Assembly: GCF_015207705.1 (NCBI RefSeq)
Contig: NZ_JADEWI010000053.1
Location: forward strand, 1-44,959
From: Nostoc sp. LEGE 06077
Lineage (GTDB): Bacteria > Cyanobacteriota > Cyanobacteriia > Cyanobacteriales > Nostocaceae
Length of the DNA stretch: 44,959 bases
Reading direction: 5' to 3'
In this document: piece by piece, positions 1 to 7,496 of the stretch
How positions within the stretch are numbered: the stretch's first letter is position 1
How the letters are laid out: every line of letters starts with the position of its first letter
Program-made: the position numbers and the translations under genes
The notes under the pieces: generated by a model
The model's database searches: none
Told to the model about the DNA's origin: nothing
Seen by the model: the letters and a program-made list of their open reading frames with translations, nothing else

Positions 1-128
1 CCAATTCCGATTTATTGCTTGGATTTAATCACCTAATTTTTACAATGAACCAATTTAAACCTTTTTTCTCTTCTGGATAATTTCATTTATTTACTACTTG
101 CTTATTTCGGAAAGTGACAGAAGAGGGA
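1..128 (+). mobile_element. IS701-family element, right-end remnant
   Basis: The first 80 bases encode the tail of an IS701-type transposase: a PIP motif, then (one frame away) LLLGFNHL...FFSSG and a stop at 78-80. It matches the C-terminus of the fuller IS701 copy at 5641-6951, which reads PIPQLSLGF. About 30 bases past the stop lies an element end, AAAGTGACAGAAGAGGG (111-127), like the IS701 right ends at 5626-5650 and 7167-7183. The rest of the element lies outside the window. The frame break near base 9 may mean it is already decayed. An IS630 element sits immediately to the right. Confidence 0.6.
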
Positions 129-1146
129 TACAGCACTTCCGTCTGTTATAAAGTACAATAGATTAAAATATAAATACTTTTAAATGAAGTCATACTCTAT
201 CGATCTTCGAGAAAAAATAGTTGCGGCACATCTTCAGAAAAACATTTCAATCAGGAAAGTAGCTAATATATTTTCTGTCTCAAAGAGTTTAGTCCAAAAG
301 CTTGTAAAACAACAAAAAGTTGAAGGAAATTTACAATCTAAGCCGCGAGGAAAACCACAATTTAGTCATCTAACAAATGCTGATATAGAGTTGACAGAAT
401 TAGTTGCATCACATCCAGATGCAACATTGATAGAATTGTGTGAATTATTTGCAGACAAGACTGGCAATTTCGTAGGTCGAAGTGCAATGTGTCGTGCGTT
501 ACAGAAATTAGGATTAAATCGAAAAAAAAACAAAGCGGAGTAGCCAAGCAGGCACGGAGAGAGTCCTGAATTTAAGATTAGATTTTTGGGAAAAGGTGAA
601 ACATATAGAGCCAGAAAATTTAGTATTTTTGGACGAAACTGGCGTTCTAATGGGTTTAACAAGGACTCATGCCCGTTCACAAATTGGAACAAGAGCTTAC
701 TCTCTGAACCCCTTCTATCGTGGATCAAAAGTTACAGTAATTGGAGCAATTAGTATTAAAAAAGTAGTCGCATTAATGACAATAAATAATTCAATGGATG
801 GTGAAGCTTTTGAAGTATTTATTGAGAAGTTCTTAGTGCCAGAGTTATGGTCAGGAGCGGTGGTAGTAATGGATAATTTATCCGCACATAAACTCGATTC
901 AATTGTGCCAATGATTGAAGCTGTCGGCGCTTCAGTTCTTTGTTTATCACCATATTCTCCGGATTTTAATCCAATTGAATTATGGTGGTCACAACTCAAA
1001 TCTTTTTTACGCAGTTTTGCTCCAACTACAACAGAAATGGTTGATAAACTAATATCAGTTGCACTCGACTTAATAAATCCTCAACATTTAAGAAACTGGT
1101 TTGCTACTTGCTGCTACTGTACCTCATAACAGCCGGAACTGCTGTA
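129..1146 (+). mobile_element. IS630/Tc1-mariner-type insertion sequence, complete
   Basis: The ends form 29-bp inverted repeats (129-157 and 1118-1146) with 25 of 29 positions matching. Both ends begin and finish with TA, as expected for the IS630/Tc1-mariner superfamily, which duplicates a TA target. The 1018-bp length is typical. The single transposase frame pair (184-1129) fills the element and its last codons enter the right inverted repeat. It lies directly against the end of an IS701 remnant. Nothing in the ends or the catalytic residues looks broken, so this copy could still be mobile. Confidence 0.9.
184..1129 (+). CDS. IS630-family transposase, two frames joined at an A9 slip site
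   Basis: The N-terminal frame (184-543, 119 aa) carries the helix-turn-helix DNA-binding region (SIRKVANIFSVSKSLVQKLV). The catalytic frame continues to 1129 and shows the three acidic residues of the DDE domain in DETG, MDNLSAHK and SPDFNPIELWWSQLK. The frames meet at a run of nine A (522-530). Moving into the +1 frame there (or -2) joins LNRKKK to TKRSSQAGTERV and gives one continuous protein of about 315 aa. Programmed frameshifting or transcript slippage at A-runs is known in IS630 elements, so this is probably functional rather than a mutation; a simple indel cannot be excluded. Confidence 0.85.
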
Positions 1147-1312
1147 TCTAACTTGGAAGATAGAACTGACTTTGGCTCCAAGAACTGCAAACATATCAGT
1201 ACCAACGCCGTCATCATGACCAGTACAAAAGAGAACTTAGCGGATCTAAAAAACATGGTTTATGCTCCACCCTTTTTACTCGTGTAATTTGAAATTACAG
1301 ATAATGGTTAGA

Positions 1313-1507
1313 TTATGCATCCATACAGTCTTGCTTAGGATAACGATTAGATAAATGCCTATACGGGTATCGGCCGAGATACCCTATACCGTTTTGGTCA
1401 GTTAATTCGATTTCTACTTTCTTATTCGCTGCTGGTGTAACTGTTGGTAGTTCACCACTAAATTTAATTGTCACTTCGCTTTTGACTTGCTCCCGCTTGC
1501 CCCTGGC
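1313..1507 (-). pseudogene. open fragment of an unidentified gene
   Basis: Reading leftwards, 64 codons are open between a TGA at 1508-1510 and a TAA at 1313-1315, with no ATG at the front. The peptide (QVKSEVTIKFSGELPTV, then KKVEIELTDQNG) reads like a soluble beta-rich domain, not random sequence. I do not recognise the family with confidence. It lies in about 960 bp of otherwise gene-free sequence right of the IS630 element, so it is most likely the tail of a truncated gene. Confidence 0.25.
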
Positions 1508-2106
1508 TCATCAAAGATTCAAATTTTCCGTTCCTGATTTTATCAGGATTGGAGAACAACTTCGCATCCTAAACATTATTTAATCCCCAAGGAATTTAAA
1601 AGATGTAGAGAAAAATCGTTTACCAAAACGTTTTTTGTATTGTTGGGGACATTTACGAATCTTGTTCGCGGTCTGCCTGTTTAGTGCAGCCAGAATCCGC
1701 GAATTAAGTATAGATTTAAATCAATGATTTTTAGAATTTCTAAGCTTTTTACTGATGATAAATTCAAAAGTAAGAAACAGAAGTAAGAAAAAGTTTGATG
1801 AGGCTGTAAAAGGCATGAAGAGCAGGTATTTCAGCCGCCGATGCGTCGCAAACAACTTGCTCAGTCGTGGCTATCATTGAGATTTTCAGGATTTTGGGAG
1901 TCAGCCCTTGTAAATTTTTTCTTTTTAATAGACTTGTCCACAAAAGATAAAAAGCTTACTGTGAAAGCGTCACACGAACTATAACTGGGATGAAACACTA
2001 ATTATGGCTGAACGCAAGAATAAGGTTTTGGGGATGAGAATATCAAACTTATTAAAAGTTTTCAGAAACATAGCTTTCTAAATAATAAAATCTAAAGGCT
2101 GATAAT
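1508..2106. other. gene-free stretch, probably decayed sequence
   Basis: No frame of useful length was seen on either strand. The sequence has cyanobacterial composition and lies between two transposon remnants, so eroded coding or insertion-sequence DNA is the simplest reading. I see no clear hairpin terminator or repeat in it. The short gene-free piece at 1147-1312 is similar. Confidence 0.4.
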
Positions 2107-2352
2107 TCAAGTTTCATTACTTAGTATAAACGAATAATTTAGATGTAACCTAACTAATCCACATACAGCCATTATTACCTGATTATAACGATGTCGAGCT
2201 AAACGAAATCTCTCACTAGCTACTCGAAAAGTTTTAACTCTACAGATGAGATGTTCAACACCAATTCTTCTTGATGATAATTTCTGATTTTCTTGTTTTT
2301 GAATCTCTGAAAGTTCAGCTTTTCTGGGCTTTTTATAAGGTGTGGTAATAAA
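2107..2352 (-). pseudogene. IS5-family transposase, 3' fragment
   Basis: This is an open frame of 81 codons with no start. It contains PYKKPRKAEL, RRIGVEHLICRVK, FRVASERFRLARHRYN and GLVRLHLN, which is the C-terminal end of an IS5-type DDE transposase, including the Glu of the catalytic triad in the GVEH motif. The N-terminal two thirds are missing; the next sequence upstream (2380-2701) is unrelated. It is a clear transposon remnant and cannot be active. Confidence 0.75.
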
Positions 2353-2379
2353 TTATTCTCCTATATAAGCTGTTTTAAC

Positions 2380-2582
2380 TTAGCTTCTTTTTCTTCTAAA
2401 TCTTTCTCCAAGTTTTGTTCGTTCTTCATCAAATTCTTGTATACTTATTTCTTGTTCTAATTTTGATTTTTTTGACAATTCTTCTACTCCTTTTTCATTT
2501 CATCAACAATTTTGCAAGTTCCTTGTGCAATGTAAAGAGCCGCTTCATTGATGTCAAATTCTTCAGTATTTGTATTATTCAT
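2380..2582 (-). pseudogene. broken small charged, coiled-coil-like protein
   Basis: The frame starts MNNTNTEEFDINEAALYIA at 2582 and runs 32 codons to a TAG. A one-base frame change at the AAAAAGG run near 2490-2500 restores GVEELSKKSKLEQEI and continues to a stop at 2380, giving about 67 aa rich in Glu and Lys. Its ATG overlaps the TGA of the gene in front (ATGA), so the pair were probably translationally coupled. I do not recognise the family. An IS5 fragment lies just downstream. Confidence 0.35.
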
Positions 2583-2701
2583 TTCCCAGTCTTATAGGCT
2601 GGACAATTTAATATTACCTTACCGAGCTTGGTTTACACTATCTTTATTTTCATTTCCGCAGGAATGAAAGAATCGCATTTTGAACACTTTTCAGCAACCA
2701 T
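2579..2701 (-). pseudogene. broken small Cys-rich (zinc-ribbon-like) protein
   Basis: Starting at 2701 the frame reads MVAEKCSKCDSFIPAEMKI and meets TAA after 22 codons. In the same frame it continues TKLGKVILNCPAYKTGK to a TGA at 2579-2581. With the in-frame TAA read as a sense codon this is a 40-aa protein with a CxxC pair and a third Cys, like a small zinc-binding protein. It overlaps the next gene by ATGA. Its upstream sequence (2715-2854) is a repeat also found upstream of the TIR gene. Function unknown. Confidence 0.35.
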
Positions 2702-2714
2702 TTTTTATTTCCTA

Positions 2715-2854
2715 AAAATCGGTGTTAATAATGGTAGATATGTACTAAAGTAAATTTAACCGTAAAAACACGTAAAATTAGTTTTTTTGTCCCGGACTTG
2801 TCCAAAATATTCTGTACTTCTATCAGTGCTTTCTCTCCTTGAAGTGCGATCGCC
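2715..2854 (-). repeat. ~140-bp repeat, copy 1 (upstream of broken small-gene pair)
   Basis: This matches 5423-5561 in the same orientation over about 140 bases, at roughly 80-85% identity by eye. Long exact blocks include TTTAACCGTAAAAACACGTA, AAAATATTCTGTA and CAGTGCTTTCTCT. It ends 14 bases before the ATG of the Cys-rich gene at 2701, so it is placed like a promoter region for the minus strand. No protein is conserved between the copies, which supports a non-coding role. Confidence 0.75.
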
Positions 2855-3153
2855 CCTGGCTATATGGGAAACTGAGATTCTATAACCGATAATGAAATTT
2901 ATCGGCGATGACACCAGAGGCAAACTAAACCGTTTCAGATCATTTACCGCCCCCGAAGCGATCGCTAATGTAATACTTGTTGCTTTCTCCGAGTCGCACC
3001 TGTAGGAGAGATCGCCTGAGTTCGAGTTGAGGGCTGTAGGTGAGAATGTAGTACATCCTTATAGAGACGCGCTCCGGCATAGGTGGTAACGTTTTGCGGG
3101 AGAATGAGGGGGATAGGATTGCGGGGAATTCAGCTGCCTTGCTTTTAGCATGA
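2855..3153. other. gene-free stretch before the IS4 element
   Basis: No credible gene was found. A 37-codon frame (MKFIGDDTRGKL, from 2892) is too short to call and matches nothing I know. A small hairpin, CCGATAA...TTATCGG, lies near 2888-2907. The stretch ends at the target duplication of the IS4 element. Confidence 0.35.
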
Positions 3154-4521
3154 CTTCAATGCTTCAAGGGGCGACAATCGCCCCTAAACCCGGACAGGGA
3201 ATGGTTTGGGAGGTACAGACCCCTGGAAAAAATGAGGTGCTTATTGAGAATGAACTGTATAGGGTTAATAGACTCTTCTGTGGAGATCGGTTTCGTGGTA
3301 AAAAAGAACGGTCTCGTAATTTGAACAAGACCGTCATTATAATGTTGGCATCATTCTACCAAAATTTTTTAGAAAAATACCTGAATAAAGCACAGTTAAT
3401 CACCCTAAAGATGTTGGTTGGTGTGGTTGCTACAAAATCAAAAACAAGTGAAGATAGAAAAACTGGCAGCGACCCTACCGTTACCAATACAACAAAACAG
3501 TCAAAGACGGCATTTACAAAGGTTTCTAACGCTAAATGCTTTGAGGGTAGTATTGTTATGGTTTCCCATCATTGAAGCAATAATTAACCAACATTTTAAA
3601 GTAGGGTCACAATTAACCATTGCAATGGATAGAACACAGTGGAAAGAAAACAATGTGTTGATGGTTAGTGTGATTTACCAAAAAAGAGCGTGGCCAATAT
3701 ATTGGTGTTTGTTAGAGAAAGATGGTAGTAGTAATCCCGCTGAACAGCAAAAAGTATTACGTCCAGTAATCCGTTTATTAAAAAACTACAAATTAGTGAT
3801 TATCGGGGATAGAGAATTTCACAGCGTAGAACTAGCACAATGAATGGCTCCACAAGGAGAATATAGGTTTTGTACTCCGTCAAAAAAAGGATCCTACTTT
3901 TCGGAAGAAAAGACAGAAATTTCAGCCTTTGAGTAGCATTGAGATTTATCCTGGTGTTCGCTCCTTTTATCCCGATGTTAAAGTTACTCAAAAACGTGGT
4001 TTTGGTCGGTTAAATTTAGCTGTTTATTGGAAAAGAAAATACAGGGATAAGCAAGATAAAGAAGCTTGGTATTTATTAACTAATTTACCTGATTTAAACA
4101 CTGCACTCAAAATCTATGCTCAACGTTTTGGTATTGAAGCGATGTTCAAAGATTGTAAAACAGGCGGTTACAATTTGGAAAACTCTCAAGCCAGTCCTGA
4201 TAGACTTGTACGAATAATCTTCTTAATTGCTTTAGCCATGACTAGTGCTTGGTTGCAAGGTCAAAAAATTAAATTGCAACGACAACAATCTTATGTCTGT
4301 CGTTCCCAAGAGCAAGGTAAAACTGGAAAAAGGCATAGTGATTTTTGGATAGGTTTATATGGTTTTAATTGGATAGAAGCTTTGCATGAGTGTCAAGCAT
4401 GGGTTGAGGAACTGGTCAGTTCTATTCGCAATAAGCAGGTATATTATCAGCAAGGTTTACGGGCTATGACGCTTATACAGCAATCGCTTTAGCTCGATTG
4501 TCGCCCCTTGAACTTCAATGC
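3154..4521 (+). mobile_element. IS4-family insertion sequence with 9-bp target duplication
   Basis: Perfect 18-bp inverted repeats (TTCAAGGGGCGACAATCG) stand at 3163-3180 and 4495-4512, giving a 1350-bp element. It is flanked by an exact 9-bp direct repeat, CTTCAATGC, at 3154-3162 and 4513-4521. Intact ends and an unmutated target duplication point to a fairly recent insertion. The transposase inside is frameshifted, so movement would need help from another copy. The coordinates given include the two duplicated target sites. Confidence 0.9.
3342..4492 (+). pseudogene. IS4-family transposase, frameshifted
   Basis: All catalytic parts of an IS4 DDE transposase are present but in three frames: the first Asp in MDRTQW, the second in GDREF, and the Y-R-E-K signature in YAQRFGIEAMFKDCK. 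The first break is a single extra base near 3417-3423, inside what should read LKMLVWLL. The second is a tandem 4-base duplication, AATGAATG (3839-3846), which adds TGA after VELAQ and shifts the frame; removing four bases restores ELAQWLHKENIGF. About 380 aa when repaired. The element ends are intact. Confidence 0.85.
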
Positions 4522-4549
4522 TCTCAAAAACACCAAACTAAGAAACTTG

Positions 4550-5329
4550 TTATGCCGCTTTGCTAACACTTCTAATTAGTTCCGCAATCTCACTCGCAAT
4601 TTCCTCAATCGTGTGTGTTGCTGTACTTCTGGCGACTTTATCAGCAAGTGAAGGACTAAACTCGATTACTTCCTGTTTTGAAATCTTATGCCAGATAGGA
4701 AGCAAGATTTGTTCTCCAGTTATTGTTCGTGTAACAATTCCATCTAACTCATAGTTTGTCCAGCCTTTACTAATGAATGATTGTGAGAGAACGACAAGTC
4801 CTACACGGCTGTTTGCTAAACCACGATCAATTTTCCGCCGGAGACTATCCCCAATTTTTAATTCAAACTCGTCATACCAAACCCTCAATCCCTCATTTTT
4901 TAGTGCGCTTGCTAAAGGCCTTACTATCCCTTCTTTATCCTCTGAAGCATGAGAGATAAAAACATCGTACTGACGTGTATACTCAGTTACATCTGGCAAG
5001 AAGTCAGGCTGTACTAAACTAGGAACTGAAGAAAGCGGAGCTTCTTTGATCGTCGGTAACGGGCTTGGAAGTAAACGGGCAGAGGAACTAACACCGCCAC
5101 GCAGACCTCTCATGTCTACAGCAATATGCCAATTACCTGATCGAGGGATTTGCAGGCGAACTGGTGATTTTGTCGCTAGACCTCCAAAGTATCTATGCTC
5201 TCGACCATTTCTGTAACTTTGGAAATTTGAACTGTCCATTAGAAGTACATTAGCGGCACTACCTGAAAGGGTGATTTCCACTATTTCGTCACTTTTGCAC
5301 TGCCCTAGATCATGATGAACAAATTTCAT
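4550..5329 (-). CDS. DUF1883-TIR domain protein
   Basis: The 259-aa protein has two parts. Residues 1-88 match DUF1883 (VLLMDSSNFQSYRNG, RYFGGLATKSPVRL, SGNWHIAVDMRG). After a Pro/Ser-rich linker, residues 121-255 form a TIR domain starting YDVFISHASEDK, with the candidate NADase glutamate E194 in WTNYELDG. Bacterial TIR domains commonly cleave NAD+ or make signal nucleotides in anti-phage immunity; that role is inferred, not shown. No partner gene (SIR2, SLOG, Argonaute or effector) is adjacent. It is the only intact gene in 7 kb of transposons. A ~140-bp repeat begins 94 bases upstream. No good ribosome site is visible before the ATG. Confidence 0.85.
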   Translation of the reverse strand: MKFVHHDLGQCKSDEIVEITLSGSAANVLLMDSSNFQSYRNGREHRYFGGLATKSPVRLQIPRSGNWHIAVDMRGLRGGVSSSARLLPSPLPTIKEAPLSSVPSLVQPDFLPDVTEYTRQYDVFISHASEDKEGIVRPLASALKNEGLRVWYDEFELKIGDSLRRKIDRGLANSRVGLVVLSQSFISKGWTNYELDGIVTRTITGEQILLPIWHKISKQEVIEFSPSLADKVARSTATHTIEEIASEIAELIRSVSKAA

Positions 5330-5422
5330 GTGAATCTCAATTACTATTTGTAGTTTTTTTGTATTATATTAACGTAGTTATAGAGACTGTTTCTATTCAA
5401 TATCTCTAAGCATTAAAGGCTG

Positions 5423-5561
5423 AAAATCAGTGTTTTCATGGTATATCTGTACTAAGAGTAATTTAACCGTAAAAACACGTAAATTTAATTTTTTTGTGCA
5501 GAACTTGGACAAAATATTCTGTATTTTCATCAGTGCTTTCTCTGCTGGAAGTGCGTTCGCC
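5423..5561 (-). repeat. ~140-bp repeat, copy 2 (upstream of the TIR gene)
   Basis: This is the second copy of the repeat at 2715-2854, in the same orientation. It lies 94 bases before the TIR start codon, so both copies precede minus-strand genes. The right boundary falls where copy 1 reads GCGATCGCC and this copy reads GCGTTCGCC. The bases at 5562-5625, between the repeat and the IS701 element, hold nothing I recognise. Confidence 0.75.
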
Positions 5562-5625
5562 TTAATTGCGTGTTCCTTCCGGCCTCACAGGGATGTCGTC
5601 ATACGTGCATTAACCGACATCTTAA

Positions 5626-7014
5626 CCCTCATTTGTCACTCTAAGCAGAGGAAAATACAAAATCAGGGTGAGTCAGGAATATAAAAAGTGGGGAAGTGAG
5701 TCTATAAACAATGGATTGAAATTTAGCAAATCCTAATGATAGTTGAGGGATAGGAAAAACTGTCAGCCAAGGCTGGATTAAGTTAAATAGGATAAAAGGT
5801 TGAGCAATTAAGCGAAGATTATTCAGAATATTTTTCCAGCCTTTGTTATCATCCCACCAGGGGTGCTGGGCTAATTTTGATGCAGATGTTGGAGGAGAAG
5901 GCTGCATTTGTTCAGCGTGAAGACTAACCATTAAGTAAGCACTACAAATAATCTCCCACCACCGTTCAATATCTTGATAGCGAGTAAAACGATAATCTGC
6001 CCAACCTAATTCATCTTTACTTTGCTTTAAGCCATACTCAACCCAGGTTCTTAGACCATAAAAATTCCCAACTTCTCTTGAAGTAATGTCGGGATATTTA
6101 CTCATCACATACCAAGTAGAGTTGCCAGGTAAGTTCTCATAGTTTGTGGTAATTTGCTAATATCTTTTTTCTTGCCGCTTACCATGAATAATTTCTCTAA
6201 TAAATCGATTCTCACTGCTCAGGTCAGAGAATACACGTTTAAATCTTTGCCACTCTAAATATTGAGTACGCTGCCTCGGAAGTAAATCTACCTCATGGTT
6301 TGAGCGAATTGCAACTATATAGTTTAGATTCATTTCATCTAACACTGATATGAAATTAGGCTCACTCTCACCATATAAACTATCTGCTAGTACCAGATTA
6401 AATCCAAAGCCCATTGACTTGAGTTTTTTGATTAAAGTTGCGGCTATTTGTGGCTTAGTTAGATATTTATCTTCTGGCTTTAATTTTTCACGAGGCTTAT
6501 AGACTTCAAACAGTAATGTTCAGGTCATTCCACAGAATACACCGTATGCTGTAACTACTACAATTCCATTGTCTACTTTTCCTAAGTTTCCTCTATACTG
6601 CCTTTTGACATAATCTGTCTTAGAACCCTTCTTTTTATCTCCTGTTTCGTCAATGATTAAAATGATTGGTCTATCTTTTATTACTTGAAGGATTAGTGCT
6701 AATCTCATGGCTCTTAACTCCTCTACATCCCAAGGTGATGTAGTTAAGAAATGATGTAGTCCCTGCTGGTTATCTAACCCTGTAAGTTTTGCTATTTCTG
6801 GTAAAGTTTTCCGTTTTAGTTCAGAAATACAACCGATATGTAAGTATTTAAATGCTTCAAAACTTCTAACATCTGAAAACAGCTTTCTATACCACTGACA
6901 ATATTCATCTACGAATTTGACTGTTTTTGCACCTTTTCGCGGCTCTATCATATTCCCTAAAACACTTTCGGCGTTTTTCCTCTATTATTCTCTCATGGGA
7001 GTGACAACAAAGGG
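5626..7014 (-). mobile_element. IS701-family insertion sequence
   Basis: The outer ends are imperfect inverted repeats. The transposase-tail end reads CCCTCATTTGTCACTC from 5626, and the start-side end reads, inverted, CCCTTTGTTGTCACTC from 7014. The element is 1389 bp. Flanking bases TTAA (left) and TTAC (right) may be a mutated 4-bp target duplication, since IS701 elements duplicate four bases. It abuts the tail of another IS701 copy at 7015-7183. Confidence 0.75.
5641..6951 (-). pseudogene. IS701-family transposase with two in-frame stop codons
   Basis: One unbroken frame of 436 codons runs from ATG at 6951 to TAG at 5641, interrupted only by TGA at 6520-6522 and TAG at 6157-6159. The second stop replaces the Trp of an expected YWQITT motif, a one-base change (TGG to TAG). 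DDE-type motifs remain: IIDETGDKKKG, VLADSLYGES and TWVEYGLKQSKDELGWADYR. Because the frame is otherwise intact, inactivation is recent. The start (MIEPRKGAKTVKFVDEYC) is typical of the family. Confidence 0.85.
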
Positions 7015-7183
7015 TTACTGTTTGATTCAACCTTGGCTTATAGTATTTAATATTCCTGGCATGAAACGCTGCTTTCTCAAATTAATCGACTTCATGAATG
7101 ATTTTCGCGCTTCTCCTATCAGTTTTCCTATTGCTAGTTCATCTCCTTGTAGTTTTTTCTCTTCCTAAAGTAACAAAAGAGGG
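7015..7183 (+). mobile_element. IS701-family right-end remnant, opposite orientation
   Basis: The frame 7016-7168 reads YCLIQPWLIVFNIPG...CSFFSS and stops. It matches the tail of the neighbouring IS701 transposase (LFNLIQPWLTVFPIPQ...VFSSA). The element end AAAGTAACAAAAGAGGG (7167-7183) closes it. It is on the plus strand while the adjoining copy is on the minus strand, so 5626-7183 has two right ends facing outward. The 5' part of this copy is gone. Confidence 0.75.
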
Positions 7184-7186
7184 ATC

Positions 7187-7481
7187 ATATTGCTGGTATT
7201 AGTGGGATAGGTTCCAACAGATTCAATTTTTCCAATAACAACACCGACGACAACATCTGCCCCTTGTTGAAGTCGGGTTTCCAGATAGCATTCTCCCCAA
7301 CCTCAGCCTGTGCCTTAGCTCTTTTGCTGTCTCGACTGGTCAAAAACTGCCGCCCCACAAGACGATTTTTAGATATTTCTAATTTATAAGACTCATTGTA
7401 ACAAATAGTAACGGGTCTTGACCTATTTATAACACGCAAATGTTCATTGGGAATACTAGCTTCATCAAACGAAATTATACA
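7187..7481 (-). pseudogene. tail of an unidentified gene
   Basis: The minus strand shows coding character: SFDEASIPNEHLRV...YKLEISKNRLVGRQF...DSKRAKAQAEVGEN, then, after a one-base frame change near 7285, YLETRLQQGADVVVGVVIGK and a tail ending near the IS701 remnant. The upstream part is cut off where the large kinase gene begins on the other strand. I do not recognise the family. The frame change and missing start mark it as a remnant. Confidence 0.3.
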
Positions 7482-7496
7482 ACAGGGTAAGTAGAA

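Noticed and set aside
2415-2597. Plus-strand hydrophobic 60-aa frame
   Set aside because: It is the antisense of the Lys/Glu-rich broken gene on the minus strand; Leu/Phe/Ile runs are the expected mirror.
4560-4959. Plus-strand frames inside the TIR gene
   Set aside because: Shadows of the minus-strand TIR coding sequence, with no motif or ribosome site.
5430-5684. Plus-strand 84-aa frame over repeat copy 2
   Set aside because: The frame is not kept in repeat copy 1 and it runs into the IS701 end.
5626-7183. A single IS701 element of 1558 bp from one right end to the other
   Set aside because: Both outer ends follow transposase C-termini; the true left end of the minus-strand copy is at 7014, so these are two copies.
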